Source: Mycolicibacterium fallax (GTDB lineage: Bacteria; Actinomycetota; Actinomycetes; Mycobacteriales; Mycobacteriaceae). From it: a DNA stretch of 64,000 nt. Shown in pieces: positions 46,513-55,520 of the stretch; position 1 is the first letter of the stretch, and every line of letters starts with the position of its first letter. The stretch covers positions 248,001-312,000 of the forward strand of contig NZ_AP022603.1 of the NCBI RefSeq assembly GCF_010726955.1, in the 5' to 3' direction. The notes under the pieces are model-generated. The model was given only the letters and a program-made list of their open reading frames with translations, was not told the origin of the DNA and ran no database searches. The translations under genes were made by a program, and so were the position numbers.

Positions 46513-47387
46513 CGGCCGACCGGCGCGAGATCGCGCTGCCGGACGTCCGGGTCAGCTACCTGAGCTGGACCGGCCCGGACCCGGCCGGGCCGGTGGTGGT
46601 GCTGCTGCACGGCGCCGGGGTGGACAGTGCCGAATTGTCCTGGGGGCAGATCGGTCCCGGCCTGGCCGCGGCCGGATACCGGGTGATCGCCCCGGACCAC
46701 CCCGGGTTCGGACACAGCCCGGCGGCCCCGTGGTCGATGACCCAGGACCGGTTGGTGGGCTACGTCGGGGATTTCGTCGACGCGCTGCGGTTGGATCGCT
46801 ACGCGATCGGCGGGCTGTCGCTGGGCGGCGGGATGGCCATCGGGCACGTGCTGGCCCGGCCGCAGCGGGTCGAGCGCGCGATGCTGTTGGCCAGCTACGG
46901 CCTGATGCCCCGGCTGACCGACGGCCCGCTGTCGCTGCCGCGGCAGCTGCTGACCTGGCTCGCGGTGCGCTCCGGGCTGCTGGAAACCGCCACCCGGGCG
47001 CTGGCCGGCGCCGGGTGGACGCTGGACTGGAGCCTGGCGCAGATCGTCCGGGACCCGGCCCGGCGCACCCCGGAGCTGGCCGCCGCGGTCCGGGCGGCCA
47101 CCAGATCCGGACGCGGCATGGCCGAGTTCGCCCAGTGGCAGCGCGACCAGGTCCGGTGGAACCGGCAGGCCACCGACTACACCCCGGCGTTGCCCGGATT
47201 CGCCCGGCCCGCGCTCATCATCCACGGCACCGCAGACACCGGCGTGCCGTGGCGGCGGGCGGTTGCCGCGGCCGATCTGATCCCGGCGGCGACCGCGCTG
47301 ATCCTGCCCGGCGCCGGGCACTGGGTACAGCGCGACCGGCCCACCGAGGTACTCGCCGCGATGACCGACTTCCTGGCCCGTTCATGA
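46509..47387 (+). CDS. Alpha/beta-fold hydrolase
   Basis: A 292-residue alpha/beta hydrolase. The nucleophile elbow GLSLGGG lies near 102-108, the acid in [10 protein letters not shown] near 237-246, and the histidine in [11 protein letters not shown] near 264-274; the oxyanion segment is [12 protein letters not shown] near 33-44. Not lipase-like at the nucleophile; closest in style to epoxide-hydrolase or carboxylesterase families. It overlaps xerC at its ATG and ends on the M23 gene's stop (TCATGA). Substrate unknown. Confidence 0.88.
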   Translation: MTADRREIALPDVRVSYLSWTGPDPAGPVVVLLHGAGVDSAELSWGQIGPGLAAAGYRVIAPDHPGFGHSPAAPWSMTQDRLVGYVGDFVDALRLDRYAIGGLSLGGGMAIGHVLARPQRVERAMLLASYGLMPRLTDGPLSLPRQLLTWLAVRSGLLETATRALAGAGWTLDWSLAQIVRDPARRTPELAAAVRAATRSGRGMAEFAQWQRDQVRWNRQATDYTPALPGFARPALIIHGTADTGVPWRRAVAAADLIPAATALILPGAGHWVQRDRPTEVLAAMTDFLARS

Positions 47388-47894
47388 CCGCAGCGGCTTG
47401 AGCCGGATCGGGGTGCCGGCCAGCAGGCCGAGCGGGTCGAGGTAGTCCGCCCGGGCCGACGGACCCCACATCGCGCCCCAGTGCAGGCACGCCGCGGCCG
47501 CGCACCCGGGATGCCCGGCGGCCAGCACCCCGAGCGGGGTCGAGGCGTCCACCGCCTGACCGACCCGTACCGCCGCAACCACCGGCTCGTAGCTGGTGTG
47601 CAGCCCGCCGGGGTGCGCCAGGGACACCACCGCTCGCCCGGCCAGCCGGCCGGCGAACAGCACCGTCGCCGGCCCGGCCGGGTACACCGGCTGGCCCGGG
47701 CGCCCGGCCAGATCCACCCCCCGGTGGCCGCGCCGCCAGTCCGGGCGAGGCGCGTCAAAGCCCCGGGTGACGGCCGGGGCGGGGCGCAGCGGCCAGGTCA
47801 GCCGCAGCCCGTCGGCCGCGCCGGGGGCGACGGGCACCGCCCCGAGCACCCCCAGCGTCGCCAGCCACCCGGCCAGCACCGCGCGCATCCGCAT
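47382..47894 (-). CDS. Secreted M23-family metallopeptidase
   Basis: A 170-residue LytM/M23 endopeptidase-like protein with a signal peptide (about 1-27). Zinc ligands are H57 and D61 in RRGHRGVDLAG and the histidine of LHWG near 148; the intermediate motif LHTSYEPV near 98-105 is present. The C-terminal part ends at KPLRS. Such proteins cut peptidoglycan cross-links. Homologue of Rv2891. Two start ATGs, 47894 and 47888, are equivalent. Convergent with the hydrolase and divergent from rpsB. Confidence 0.85.
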   Translation of the reverse strand: MRMRAVLAGWLATLGVLGAVPVAPGAADGLRLTWPLRPAPAVTRGFDAPRPDWRRGHRGVDLAGRPGQPVYPAGPATVLFAGRLAGRAVVSLAHPGGLHTSYEPVVAAVRVGQAVDASTPLGVLAAGHPGCAAAACLHWGAMWGPSARADYLDPLGLLAGTPIRLKPLRS

Positions 47895-48176
47895 CCGTCC
47901 AGTCCACCCGGCCGTCGCGGCCGCGGCCAGCCCGATGTCGGGAAGCTGGGGAGCAATCGGCGGCTGTGCAGCGCCCGGCGTGGAAAAAGCATCCGGCTCG
48001 ACGGTGTAAACTTCCCTGCGCAGCTCGTTTGCGCGGGCTGACTTCGCGCGTCCGCACACAGGTATGTGTCGGTCGGTCCCGCCGGGCAACCGGTCGGGCC
48101 CGGCACACCGCAGGCGCCAGGGTCCGGTCTCAGCCGAGGCACGGACGACAACCGACAAAAAGAGGTATTGCCACTC
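47895..48176. other. 282-bp divergent region before rpsB
   Basis: No gene. It contains a candidate rpsB -10 (TAAACT, 48007-48012) and a leader of about 160 nt. I see no conserved r-protein-binding fold that I can name. Confidence 0.5.
48007..48012 (+). promoter_or_regulatory. candidate rpsB-tsf promoter -10
   Basis: TAAACT with an extended TG just upstream (48005-48006). The best TANNNT in the region. Confidence 0.5.
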
Positions 48177-48995
48177 ATGGCTGTTGTAACCATGAAGCAG
48201 CTGCTGGACAGCGGCGCGCACTTCGGGCATCAGACCCGACGCTGGAACCCCAAGATGAAGCGGTTCATCTTCACCGACCGCAACGGCATCTACATCATCG
48301 ATCTGCAGCAGACGCTGACCTACATCGACAAGGCCTACGAGTTCGTCAAGGAGACCGTCGCCCACGGCGGGACCGTGCTGTTCGTCGGCACCAAGAAGCA
48401 GGCCCAGGAGTCCATCGCCGAGGAAGCCACCCGCGTCGGCATGCCGTACGTCAACCAGCGCTGGCTGGGCGGCATGCTCACCAACTTCTCCACCGTGCAC
48501 AAGCGCCTTCAGCGGATGAAGGAGCTGGAGGCGATGGAGCAGACCGGCGGCTTCGAGGGACGCACCAAGAAGGAAATCTTGATGCTGACCCGCGAGAAGA
48601 ACAAGCTGGAGCGCAGCCTCGGCGGTATCCGCGACATGGCCAAGGTGCCGTCCGCGGTCTGGGTCGTCGACACCAACAAGGAGCACCTGGCCGTCAACGA
48701 GGCGATCAAGCTGGGCATCCCGGTCATCGCGATCCTGGACACCAACTGCGATCCGGACCAGGTCGACTACCCGATCCCGGCGAACGACGACGCCATCCGC
48801 TCGGCCGCGCTGCTGACCAAGGTGATCGCCTCCGCGGTCGCCGAGGGCCTGCAGGCCCGCGCCGGTGCCGGTGCCGCCGACGGCAAGCCCGAGGCCGGCC
48901 AGGAACCGCTGGCCGAGTGGGAGCAGGAGCTGCTCGCCGGCGCCGCCGCCGGTGGCGAGGCCCCGGCCGCCGAGACCACCACCGACGCCTCCTAG
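48177..48995 (+). CDS. rpsB: 30S ribosomal protein S2
   Basis: A 272-residue S2 protein. Core: [24 protein letters not shown] at the N-terminus and [13 protein letters not shown] near 95-108. An acidic Ala-rich tail (about 230-272) is typical of actinobacteria. The ATG follows AGAGGT. Paired with tsf, with a strong hairpin between them. Confidence 0.97.
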   Translation: MAVVTMKQLLDSGAHFGHQTRRWNPKMKRFIFTDRNGIYIIDLQQTLTYIDKAYEFVKETVAHGGTVLFVGTKKQAQESIAEEATRVGMPYVNQRWLGGMLTNFSTVHKRLQRMKELEAMEQTGGFEGRTKKEILMLTREKNKLERSLGGIRDMAKVPSAVWVVDTNKEHLAVNEAIKLGIPVIAILDTNCDPDQVDYPIPANDDAIRSAALLTKVIASAVAEGLQARAGAGAADGKPEAGQEPLAEWEQELLAGAAAGGEAPAAETTTDAS

Positions 48996-49001
48996 TCGCC
49001 A

Positions 49002-49036
49002 CCGGTCTCCGGACAGCGGCGCTGTCCGGAGACCGG
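49002..49036 (+). terminator. rpsB-tsf intergenic hairpin
   Basis: A perfect 16-bp stem: CCGGTCTCCGGACAGC (49002-49017), a GGC loop, and its complement (49021-49036). No U-run follows, so it may be a partial terminator, a pause or an RNA-processing site that sets the rpsB:tsf ratio. Confidence 0.6.
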
Positions 49037-49071
49037 CGCTGGGACCATCCGAAACGTTTCGAGGAACTTTT

Positions 49072-49887
49072 ATGGCTAACTACACCGCCGCCGACGTCAA
49101 GCGGCTCCGCGAGCTGACCGGCTCCGGGATGATGGACTGCAAGAACGCCCTGGCCGAGTCCGACGGCGACTTCGACAAGGCCGTCGAGGTGCTGCGGATC
49201 AAGGGCGCCAAGGACGTCGGCAAGCGCGCCGAGCGCGCCACCGCCGAGGGCCTGGTCGCCGCCAAGGGCGGCGCCCTGATCGAACTCAACTCCGAGACCG
49301 ACTTCGTCGCCAAGAACGCCGAGTTCCAGGCGCTGGCCGACGAGATCGTCGACGCCGCGCTGGCCGCCAAGGCCAACGACGTCGAGACCCTGCTGGCCGC
49401 CAAGGCCGGCGACCGGACCGTCGAGGAGGCCATCGCGGCGCTCTCGGCCAAGATCGGCGAGAAGCTGGTCCTGCGCCGGGCGGCGTACTTCGACGGCACC
49501 GTCGAGCCCTACCTGCACAAGCGGGCCGCGGACCTGCCGCCGGCCGTGGGTGTGCTGGTCGAGTACACCGGTGACGGCAAGGACGCGGCGCACGCCGCGG
49601 CCCTGCAGATCGCCGCGCTCAAGGCCCGCTACCTCACCCGTGAGGACGTCCCGGCCGATGTCGTCGCGGGCGAGCGCCGGATCGCCGAGGAGACCGCCAA
49701 GAGCGAGGGCAAGCCGGAGGCGGCGCTGCCCAAGATCATCGAGGGCCGGGTCAACGGCTTCTTCAAGGACGTCGTGCTGCTGGACCAGCCGTCGGTGTCC
49801 GACAGCAAGAAGACCGTCAAGAGCCTGCTCGACGAGGCCGGCGTGACCGTCACCCGGTTCGTCCGCTTCGAGGTCGGCCAGTCCTAA
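49072..49887 (+). CDS. tsf: Translation elongation factor Ts
   Basis: A 271-residue EF-Ts, the nucleotide exchange factor of EF-Tu. The N-terminal UBA-like [18 protein letters not shown] and core dimerisation region are canonical. The ATG at 49072 follows GAGGAAC. It ends the rpsB-tsf operon before two hairpins. Confidence 0.97.
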   Translation: MANYTAADVKRLRELTGSGMMDCKNALAESDGDFDKAVEVLRIKGAKDVGKRAERATAEGLVAAKGGALIELNSETDFVAKNAEFQALADEIVDAALAAKANDVETLLAAKAGDRTVEEAIAALSAKIGEKLVLRRAAYFDGTVEPYLHKRAADLPPAVGVLVEYTGDGKDAAHAAALQIAALKARYLTREDVPADVVAGERRIAEETAKSEGKPEAALPKIIEGRVNGFFKDVVLLDQPSVSDSKKTVKSLLDEAGVTVTRFVRFEVGQS

Positions 49888-49906
49888 GCCTGGGCAACAG
49901 AAAAAC

Positions 49907-49930
49907 TTGAGCGGCGCACCAACCGCTCAA
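49907..49930 (+). terminator. first hairpin after tsf
   Basis: TTGAGCGG (49907-49914), an 8-nt loop, and CCGCTCAA (49923-49930), 20 bp after the tsf stop. Confidence 0.5.
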
Positions 49931-49932
49931 CC

Positions 49933-49977
49933 GTAAGGCCCCGCACCACCGGCGATCCCGGTCGTGCGGGGCCTTAC
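49933..49977 (+). terminator. main tsf terminator
   Basis: A perfect 14-bp stem GTAAGGCCCCGCAC (49933-49946) with its complement at 49964-49977, enclosing an inner ACCGG/CCGGT stem. No T-run, as is common for mycobacterial terminators. It ends 24 bp before the amiC promoter. Confidence 0.75.
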
Positions 49978-50000
49978 CCATTGGCGGGCGGCCGCTTTGC

Positions 50001-50006
50001 TAGCGT
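50001..50006 (+). promoter_or_regulatory. leaderless promoter -10 for amiC
   Basis: TAGCGT lies 7 nt before the ATG at 50014; no ribosome site is present. Confidence 0.5.
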
Positions 50007-50013
50007 TCGTGCA

Positions 50014-51420
50014 ATGGCATCGGTGCACGCATTCGGCGACGACGCGCTTTCTGACCTCGATGCGGTCGGCGCCGTGCAGGCGCTGCGCCGCGGCGCGGTG
50101 TCGGCGGCCGAACTCGCCGAGGCCGCCATCGCGCGGACCGAGCGGGTGAACCCCGACCTCAACGGGCTGGCCCTGGCCACCTTCGACCGGGCCCGCGCCC
50201 AGGCCGCCGATCCCGGCGCCGGCCACTTCGCCGGGGTGCCGTCGTTCATCAAGGACAACACCGACGTCGCCGGGCTGCCGACCATGCAGGGCACCGACGC
50301 CTGGGCGCCGACCCCGGCCCCGGTGCACGGCGACTTCGCCCGGATGTTCCTGGGCACCGGGCTGAACATTCTCGGCAAGACCCAGATGTCGGAGTTCGGG
50401 TTCAGCGCGGCGTGCGAGCATCCGCGGCTCGGTGCGGTGCGCAACCCGTGGGACCCGTCGCGCACCGCGGGGGCGTCCTCGTCGGGCTCGGGCGCCCTGG
50501 TGGCCGCCGGTGCGGTGCCGATCGCGCACGCCAACGACGGCGGCGGGTCGATCCGGATCCCGGCCTCCTGCAACGGCCTGGTCGGCCTCAAACCGTCCCG
50601 CGGCCGGCTGCCGCTGGAGGCGGCGCACGCCGAGATGCCGATCAAGATCGTCGCCAACGGGGTGCTCAGCCGCTCGGTGCGCGACACCGCGGCGTTCTAC
50701 CGCGAGGCCGAAATCGCTTGGGCCAACCCGAAACTCCCGCCGATCGGGGACATCACCGGGCCGGGGCGGCGACGGCTGCGGATCGCGGTGACGACCCGCT
50801 CGATCCGCCGGGAAAGCGCCCCGGAGGTGTGCGCGGCGACGCTGCGCACCGCGGCGTTGCTGGAGGAGCTCGGCCACCACGTCGAGCAGCTCGACGAGCT
50901 GCCGGTGCCGGACAACTTCGTCGACGACTTCGTGCTGTACTGGTCGCTGCTGTCGATGGCGCTGGTGCGCAGCGGCCGGCGGCGGTTCGGGCCGAGTTTC
51001 GACCCGGCCCGGCTGGACAACCTGTCCCGCGGGCTGGACCGGCACGCCGCCCGCAACCTGCATCGGCTGCCGCTGGCCATCGCCCGGCTGGCGCTGACCC
51101 GGCGGCGCACCGCCGCGCTGTACCACCGGTTCGACGTGGTGCTCACCCCGACGCTGGCCGACCAGCCGCCCGCCGTCGGGCACCTCGATCCGATGGCCGA
51201 CTACGCCCAGATCATCGACCGGCTGATCGACTGGGTGGCGTTCACCCCGCTGCACAACATCACCGGTGAGCCGGCGATCTCGCTGCCGCTGGCCCGCTCG
51301 GCGGCCGGGCTGCCGATCGGGATGATGTTCGGCGCCCCGCTGGGCGCCGACGCCAGCCTGCTGGAGCTGGCCTACCAGCTGGAGGCCGCCGCGCCGTTTG
51401 CTCGGATCCAGGACGGCTAG
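50014..51420 (+). CDS. amiC: Amidase (amidase-signature family)
   Basis: A 468-residue amidase-signature hydrolase. The Ser-cisSer-Lys triad is K80 (FIKDN), the cis-Ser in GASSSGSG near 155, and the nucleophile S179 in NDGGGSIRIP. The homologue in M. tuberculosis is amiC (Rv2888c), next to tsf as here. Amidase-signature enzymes act on varied amides; the substrate is unknown. It converges on prfC with a 6-bp gap. Confidence 0.93.
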   Translation: MASVHAFGDDALSDLDAVGAVQALRRGAVSAAELAEAAIARTERVNPDLNGLALATFDRARAQAADPGAGHFAGVPSFIKDNTDVAGLPTMQGTDAWAPTPAPVHGDFARMFLGTGLNILGKTQMSEFGFSAACEHPRLGAVRNPWDPSRTAGASSSGSGALVAAGAVPIAHANDGGGSIRIPASCNGLVGLKPSRGRLPLEAAHAEMPIKIVANGVLSRSVRDTAAFYREAEIAWANPKLPPIGDITGPGRRRLRIAVTTRSIRRESAPEVCAATLRTAALLEELGHHVEQLDELPVPDNFVDDFVLYWSLLSMALVRSGRRRFGPSFDPARLDNLSRGLDRHAARNLHRLPLAIARLALTRRRTAALYHRFDVVLTPTLADQPPAVGHLDPMADYAQIIDRLIDWVAFTPLHNITGEPAISLPLARSAAGLPIGMMFGAPLGADASLLELAYQLEAAAPFARIQDG

Positions 51421-51426
51421 CCGGCG

Positions 51427-53046
51427 TCAGCCCTCGGCGGCCACCAGGGACTCCAGCTGCACCGCCGGGTTCTCCCGGATGAAGGTCTGCAGTCGCCACG
51501 GGGTGGAGAACAGCGCGAGCCGGACACCGTCGGTGCGGGTCAGCACCTCGGCGGAGAACTGCTGGTTGACGAAGTCGACGTCCTCGGCGGACACCACCCG
51601 GGCGACCTGATAGGGCAGCGCCTCCAGCGTGATCGGCGCGCTCAGCTCGGTGGCCATCCGGTGCACCGCGACCTCGAACTGCATCGGGCCGACCGCGGCC
51701 AGCACCGGCGCCTGATCGCCGCGACGATCCGAGCGCAGCACCTGCACGACGCCCTCCTGGGCGAGCTGCTCGATGCCGCGGCGGAACTGCTTGTGCTTGC
51801 TCGGGTCGGTGCCGCGGGCGACCGCGAAATGCTCGGGGGAGAAGCTCGGGATCGGCGGGTACTGCACCGGCTCGTCGCGGTACAGGGTGTCCCCGGGGCG
51901 CAGCGCGGCGGCGTTGGCCAGCCCGATCACATCGCCGGGCCAGGCGGTGTCCAGGGTGCCGCGCTGCTGGCCGAACACCGATTGGGCGTACTTGGTGACG
52001 AACGGCTTGCCGGTGCCCGCGTGGGTGAGCACCTCGCCGCGCTCGAAGGTGCCCGAGTACACCCGCGCGTAGGCGATCCGGTCCCGGTGCGCCGAATCCA
52101 TCCCGGCCTGGACCTTGAAGACGAACGCGCTGAACGGCGCCTCGCAGGGCCGCGAGTTGCCGTCGGCGTCGCGGCCGCCGCTCGGCGCGGGCGCCAGCCC
52201 GACCAGCACGTCGAGCAGCTGGTTGACCCCGAAGTTCAGCGCCGCGGAGGTGAACAGCAGCGGGCTGGAGCGGCCGGCCAGATAATCCTCCCGGTCGTAG
52301 TCGGCGCCGTCGGCGCTGAGCAACTCGGACTCCTCGACCGCGGTGTCCCAGTCCACCCCGGCGGCGGCATGCGCGTCGGCCGCGGCGATGTGCTCCTCCG
52401 GCGCGATGGTGGCCCCGCCCGCGGTGCGGGTGAACCGGATGAAGTCGCCGGTGCGCCGGTCCAGCACCCCGTGGAAGTCGCCGGCGATGCCGACCGGCCA
52501 GGTCAGCGGCGTCGGCCGCAGGCCGATCCGGGTGTTGATCTCGTCGATCAACTCCAGCGCGTGCCGGCCCGGGCGGTCCCACTTGTTGATCACCGTGATG
52601 ATCGGGATGCCGCGGTGCTTGCAGACCTGGAACAGTTTGAGCGTCTGCGGTTCCAGGCCCTTGGCGGCGTCGATCAGCATGACCGCGGAATCCACCGCGG
52701 TCAGCACCCGGTAGGTGTCCTCGGAGAAGTCCGCGTGCCCGGGGGTGTCGAGCAGGTTGATCACCGCGTCGCGGTACGGGAACTGCAGCACCGTGGAGGT
52801 GATCGAGATGCCGCGGGCCTTCTCCATCTCCATCCAGTCCGAGACGGTGGCCCGCCGGCCGGCCTTGCCGTGCACCGCGCCCGCCTCGGTGATGGCCCGG
52901 GCGTGCAGCGCCAGCGCCTCGGTCAGGGTGGATTTGCCGGCGTCGGGGTGGCTGATCACGGCGAAGGTGCGACGCCGGGCGGCCTGCGCGGCGATTCCGC
53001 TCGTCGGTGCGGGTTCGGTGGCGGCGGTGGCGGCATTGTCGGTCAT
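51427..53046 (-). CDS. prfC: Peptide chain release factor 3
   Basis: A 539-residue translational GTPase of the RF3 class, which helps recycle RF1/RF2. G motifs: SHPDAGKST (32-40), DTPGHADFSEDT, and NKWDRPGRHALELIDEI. The domain II/III part keeps VFKVQAGMDSAHRDRIAYARVYSG. Not expected at this place in M. tuberculosis, so probably an accessory acquisition or a lineage loss elsewhere. The ATG at 53046 matches the family start; the open frame upstream, over a repeat, is not supported. A -10 TACCAT lies upstream (53057-53062). Confidence 0.92.
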   Translation of the reverse strand: MTDNAATAATEPAPTSGIAAQAARRRTFAVISHPDAGKSTLTEALALHARAITEAGAVHGKAGRRATVSDWMEMEKARGISITSTVLQFPYRDAVINLLDTPGHADFSEDTYRVLTAVDSAVMLIDAAKGLEPQTLKLFQVCKHRGIPIITVINKWDRPGRHALELIDEINTRIGLRPTPLTWPVGIAGDFHGVLDRRTGDFIRFTRTAGGATIAPEEHIAAADAHAAAGVDWDTAVEESELLSADGADYDREDYLAGRSSPLLFTSAALNFGVNQLLDVLVGLAPAPSGGRDADGNSRPCEAPFSAFVFKVQAGMDSAHRDRIAYARVYSGTFERGEVLTHAGTGKPFVTKYAQSVFGQQRGTLDTAWPGDVIGLANAAALRPGDTLYRDEPVQYPPIPSFSPEHFAVARGTDPSKHKQFRRGIEQLAQEGVVQVLRSDRRGDQAPVLAAVGPMQFEVAVHRMATELSAPITLEALPYQVARVVSAEDVDFVNQQFSAEVLTRTDGVRLALFSTPWRLQTFIRENPAVQLESLVAAEG

Positions 53047-53056
53047 ATCGGTTGCG

Positions 53057-53062
53057 ATGGTA
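53057..53062 (-). promoter_or_regulatory. candidate prfC -10
   Basis: TACCAT on the minus strand, 10 nt before the ATG at 53046; close to leaderless. Confidence 0.4.
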
Positions 53063-53073
53063 TTTGTTCCGGC

Positions 53074-53127
53074 GGGCAACCCGGAAACCGGCAACCCAGC
53101 AACCGCCAACCGCGCAACCGGCAACGA
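53074..53127. repeat. short degenerate tandem repeat upstream of prfC
   Basis: About seven imperfect copies of a 7-8 bp unit close to GGCAACC (for example GGCAACCC, AGCAACC, GCCAACC, GCGCAACC). It lies between prfC and the divergent DUF1190-like gene. May be a slippage-prone tract or a regulator site. Confidence 0.5.
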
Positions 53128-53195
53128 CGCGGGCCGCGGGTTCGCCCCGCCTATGCTGAACCAGCCAGCGCCCACCACCCGACGAAGGGGAGTGC

Positions 53196-53762
53196 ATGAC
53201 CTCCGGGCCCGATGACCCGCAGTCGCGCGAACCGCGCACCCACCAGGTCGGCGGCATGCGCTGGCAGGAGCCCGGTGTCAGCGTCCCGCGGCCACCGACG
53301 CTGGCCGAGGCCCGGGCCCGGGAGCGGGCGCTGCGCGCCCAGGAGGCCGCCGAGGCGTTCGCCGCCGAGCAGCGCGCGACCGCCGAGGCCCGCAAGGCCG
53401 GGCAGAAGAAGGTGCTGATGGGCACCGTCGCGGTGGTCGGGCTGGTCGGGGCCGTCGCGCTGGGCTACCAACTGCTCAACAACAGCGATGCGCGGACCGT
53501 CCAGGCCACCTGCGTGCGCGACGGCAGCGACGAGGTGGTCCCGGACAGCTACTGCGCCAGCGGCCACAGCACCGGCGGCGGGCTGTTCATCTTCGCCGGC
53601 GCCCCGTACCGCTACTACTACGGCGGCAGTAACCAGGGCATCGGGTCCCGGGCCACCGGCGGCACGCTGACCGTGCCCAGCGGCGCGGTCGCCAAGACCA
53701 AGTCCGGCGCCACCGTCTCGCGCGGCGGCTTCGGCGTCGGCTCCAAGAGTTCGGGCAGCTAG
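53196..53762 (+). CDS. DUF1190-like membrane-anchored protein
   Basis: A 188-residue protein. Residues 1-70 are cytoplasmic, charged and partly helical (AEARARERALRAQEAAEAFAAEQRATAEARKAG). One TM helix spans about 73-93. The exposed part has C106 and C120, then a Gly/Tyr/Ser-rich region (GLFIFAGAPYRYYYGGSNQG). The pattern resembles the YgiB/YjfM (DUF1190) proteins of E. coli, which pair with the same kind of ligase. An AAGGGGAG ribosome site precedes the ATG. It directly precedes the ligase gene with no gap. Function unknown. Confidence 0.75.
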   Translation: MTSGPDDPQSREPRTHQVGGMRWQEPGVSVPRPPTLAEARARERALRAQEAAEAFAAEQRATAEARKAGQKKVLMGTVAVVGLVGAVALGYQLLNNSDARTVQATCVRDGSDEVVPDSYCASGHSTGGGLFIFAGAPYRYYYGGSNQGIGSRATGGTLTVPSGAVAKTKSGATVSRGGFGVGSKSSGS

Positions 53763-54926
53763 GTGCGCCGCGAACATCACCGGCCGCGGCCGGGCTGGCA
53801 GCAGATCGTCGCCGACCAGGGGCTGTGCTTCGGCAGCCCGGCGCGGGACGCGACCGGCGCGCCCCGGCCGTACTGGGACGAGTCGGTGCACTACGTGTTC
53901 GACATGGACGAGGTGCTCTCGCTGGAGGCCAGCGTCGAGGTGCTGCACTCGATGTGCCTGCAGGCCGTCGAGCAGGTGGTGCTGACCGAGCGCTACCGGG
54001 ACTTCGGACTGCCCGAGTGGAGTTGGGCGCACATCGAGGCATCCTGGCGCCGAAACGACCCCTACCTGTACGGGCGCTTCGATCTGCGCTACGACGGGCG
54101 TCGCCCGCCGGTACTGCTGGAGTACAACGCCGACACCCCGACCTCGCTGCTGGAGGCCGCGATCCTGCAGTGGTACTGGAAGACCGAGGTGTTCCCCGCC
54201 GACGACCAGTGGAACTCGCTGCACGAGAAGCTGGTGGCCCGCTGGGCCGAGCTGCGCGACCGGCTGCCCGGCGAGGAAACCCACTTCACCTGGTCGGCGG
54301 CCGACGCCAGCGGCGAGGACAACGTCACGCTGGCCTACATCTCCGAGTGCGCCGCGGAGGCCGGCCTGCACGCGGTCGGGCTGCCGATCGAGCAGATCGG
54401 CTACGACAGCCTGCTGGGCCGGTTCGTCGACCTGGAAGAGGCACCGATCGCCGCGCTGTTCAAGCTGTACCCCTGGGAATGGATCCTCGACGACGAGTTC
54501 GGCCGCCGCGCCGTCGAACAGCTGCCCGCCACGCTGTGGATCGAGCCGCTGTGGAAGGCGCTGCTGTCGAACAAGGCGCTGCTGGCGGTGCTGTGGGAGA
54601 TGTACCCGGGGCACCCGAACCTGCTGCCCGCCTACGTCGACGACCCGCACGAGCTGACCGAATACGTGCGCAAACCCAAGCTCGGCCGGGAGGGCGCCAA
54701 CATCAGCATCGTCGGCGCCGGCCAGCAGACCCAGACCGGCGGGGTGTACGGCGCGGAGGGCTACGTCTACCAGCTGCTGGACCCGCTGCCCGAATTCGAC
54801 GGCATGCGCCCGGTGCTGGGCGCCTGGATGGTCGGCGACGAATCCGCGGGCCTGGGCATCCGGGAGACCGCGACCCTGATCACCGACGACGGCGCCGCCT
54901 TCGTCCCGCATCGGATCCCGCAGTGA
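53763..54926 (+). CDS. Glutathionylspermidine-synthase-like ATP-grasp ligase (YgiC/YjfC family)
   Basis: A 387-residue protein, the same length as E. coli YgiC, related to the synthetase half of glutathionylspermidine synthase. Family blocks: LLEYNADTPTSLLEAA near 118-133, KLYPWEW near 237-243, NKALLAVLWEMYPGHPNLLPAYV near 273-295, and KLGREGANISIVGAG near 305-319. Such enzymes are thought to join an amine to a peptide or protein, but substrates are unknown; mycobacteria use mycothiol rather than glutathione. The GTG follows the previous stop without a gap. Middle gene of a three-gene cluster. Confidence 0.88.
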   Translation: MRREHHRPRPGWQQIVADQGLCFGSPARDATGAPRPYWDESVHYVFDMDEVLSLEASVEVLHSMCLQAVEQVVLTERYRDFGLPEWSWAHIEASWRRNDPYLYGRFDLRYDGRRPPVLLEYNADTPTSLLEAAILQWYWKTEVFPADDQWNSLHEKLVARWAELRDRLPGEETHFTWSAADASGEDNVTLAYISECAAEAGLHAVGLPIEQIGYDSLLGRFVDLEEAPIAALFKLYPWEWILDDEFGRRAVEQLPATLWIEPLWKALLSNKALLAVLWEMYPGHPNLLPAYVDDPHELTEYVRKPKLGREGANISIVGAGQQTQTGGVYGAEGYVYQLLDPLPEFDGMRPVLGAWMVGDESAGLGIRETATLITDDGAAFVPHRIPQ

Positions 54927-54960
54927 GCCGCGGCATGCCCCCCGGAAAGGACCCCTGCTG

Positions 54961-55407
54961 ATGACCGTTGCCCTCGGCCCGGACTACTGGTCGACGCTCG
55001 GCCACGGCGCCTCGGCGATCGTGCTCTACACGATCGTCGGGATCGCCCTGATGGTGCTCGGGTTCTTCGTCATCGACTGGACCACCCCCGGCCCGCTGCG
55101 CCGCCTGGTGCAGGCCGGCCGGCCCAACGCCGCGGCGGTGACCGCCGCCGGGATGGGCTCGATGGCGCTGATCGTCGTGCTGGCGATCTACGCCTCCACC
55201 GGGGACCTGGCCGGCGGCCTGGTCAACACCCTGGTGTTCGGTTTGCTCGGGATCGTCGCGCAGGCGGTGCTGGTGCGGCTGGTGGAGGCCGTCACCGGCA
55301 TCGACCTCGGCACCATGCTGGCCGCCGAGCGGTTCACCCCCGAGGTGCTGGTGGTGGTCGCGGCGTATCTGGGTGTGGCGCTGATCGTGGCGGCCGCGAT
55401 CCTGTAG
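54961..55407 (+). CDS. DUF350 membrane protein
   Basis: A 148-residue protein with four predicted helices (about 15-38, 58-82, 88-108, 125-147) and a central polar segment ([15 protein letters not shown] near 40-54). It matches the DUF350 (YjfL) family. In E. coli YjfL lies in an operon with the YjfM and YjfC partners of the two preceding genes. It follows the ligase gene by 34 bp. Function unknown; a membrane partner or channel is plausible. Confidence 0.85.
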   Translation: MTVALGPDYWSTLGHGASAIVLYTIVGIALMVLGFFVIDWTTPGPLRRLVQAGRPNAAAVTAAGMGSMALIVVLAIYASTGDLAGGLVNTLVFGLLGIVAQAVLVRLVEAVTGIDLGTMLAAERFTPEVLVVVAAYLGVALIVAAAIL

Positions 55408-55478
55408 CGCGGGCGCGCGGGCCGCTGGCCCAGATGGATTCCGTCGACGCCGATGAGGCAGGATGTTGCTCAAGCTCG

Positions 55479-55505
55479 ATGCCCGCCGAGCAGATGCCCG
55501 CCGAG
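55479..55505. repeat. 15-bp-period duplication of a start-codon region before pyrH
   Basis: ATGCCCGCCGAG occurs at 55479-55490 and 55494-55505, so the frame of pyrH has two further in-frame ATGs upstream of the favoured one. Confidence 0.6.
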
Positions 55506-55520
55506 AACCCGAGGAGTCCG

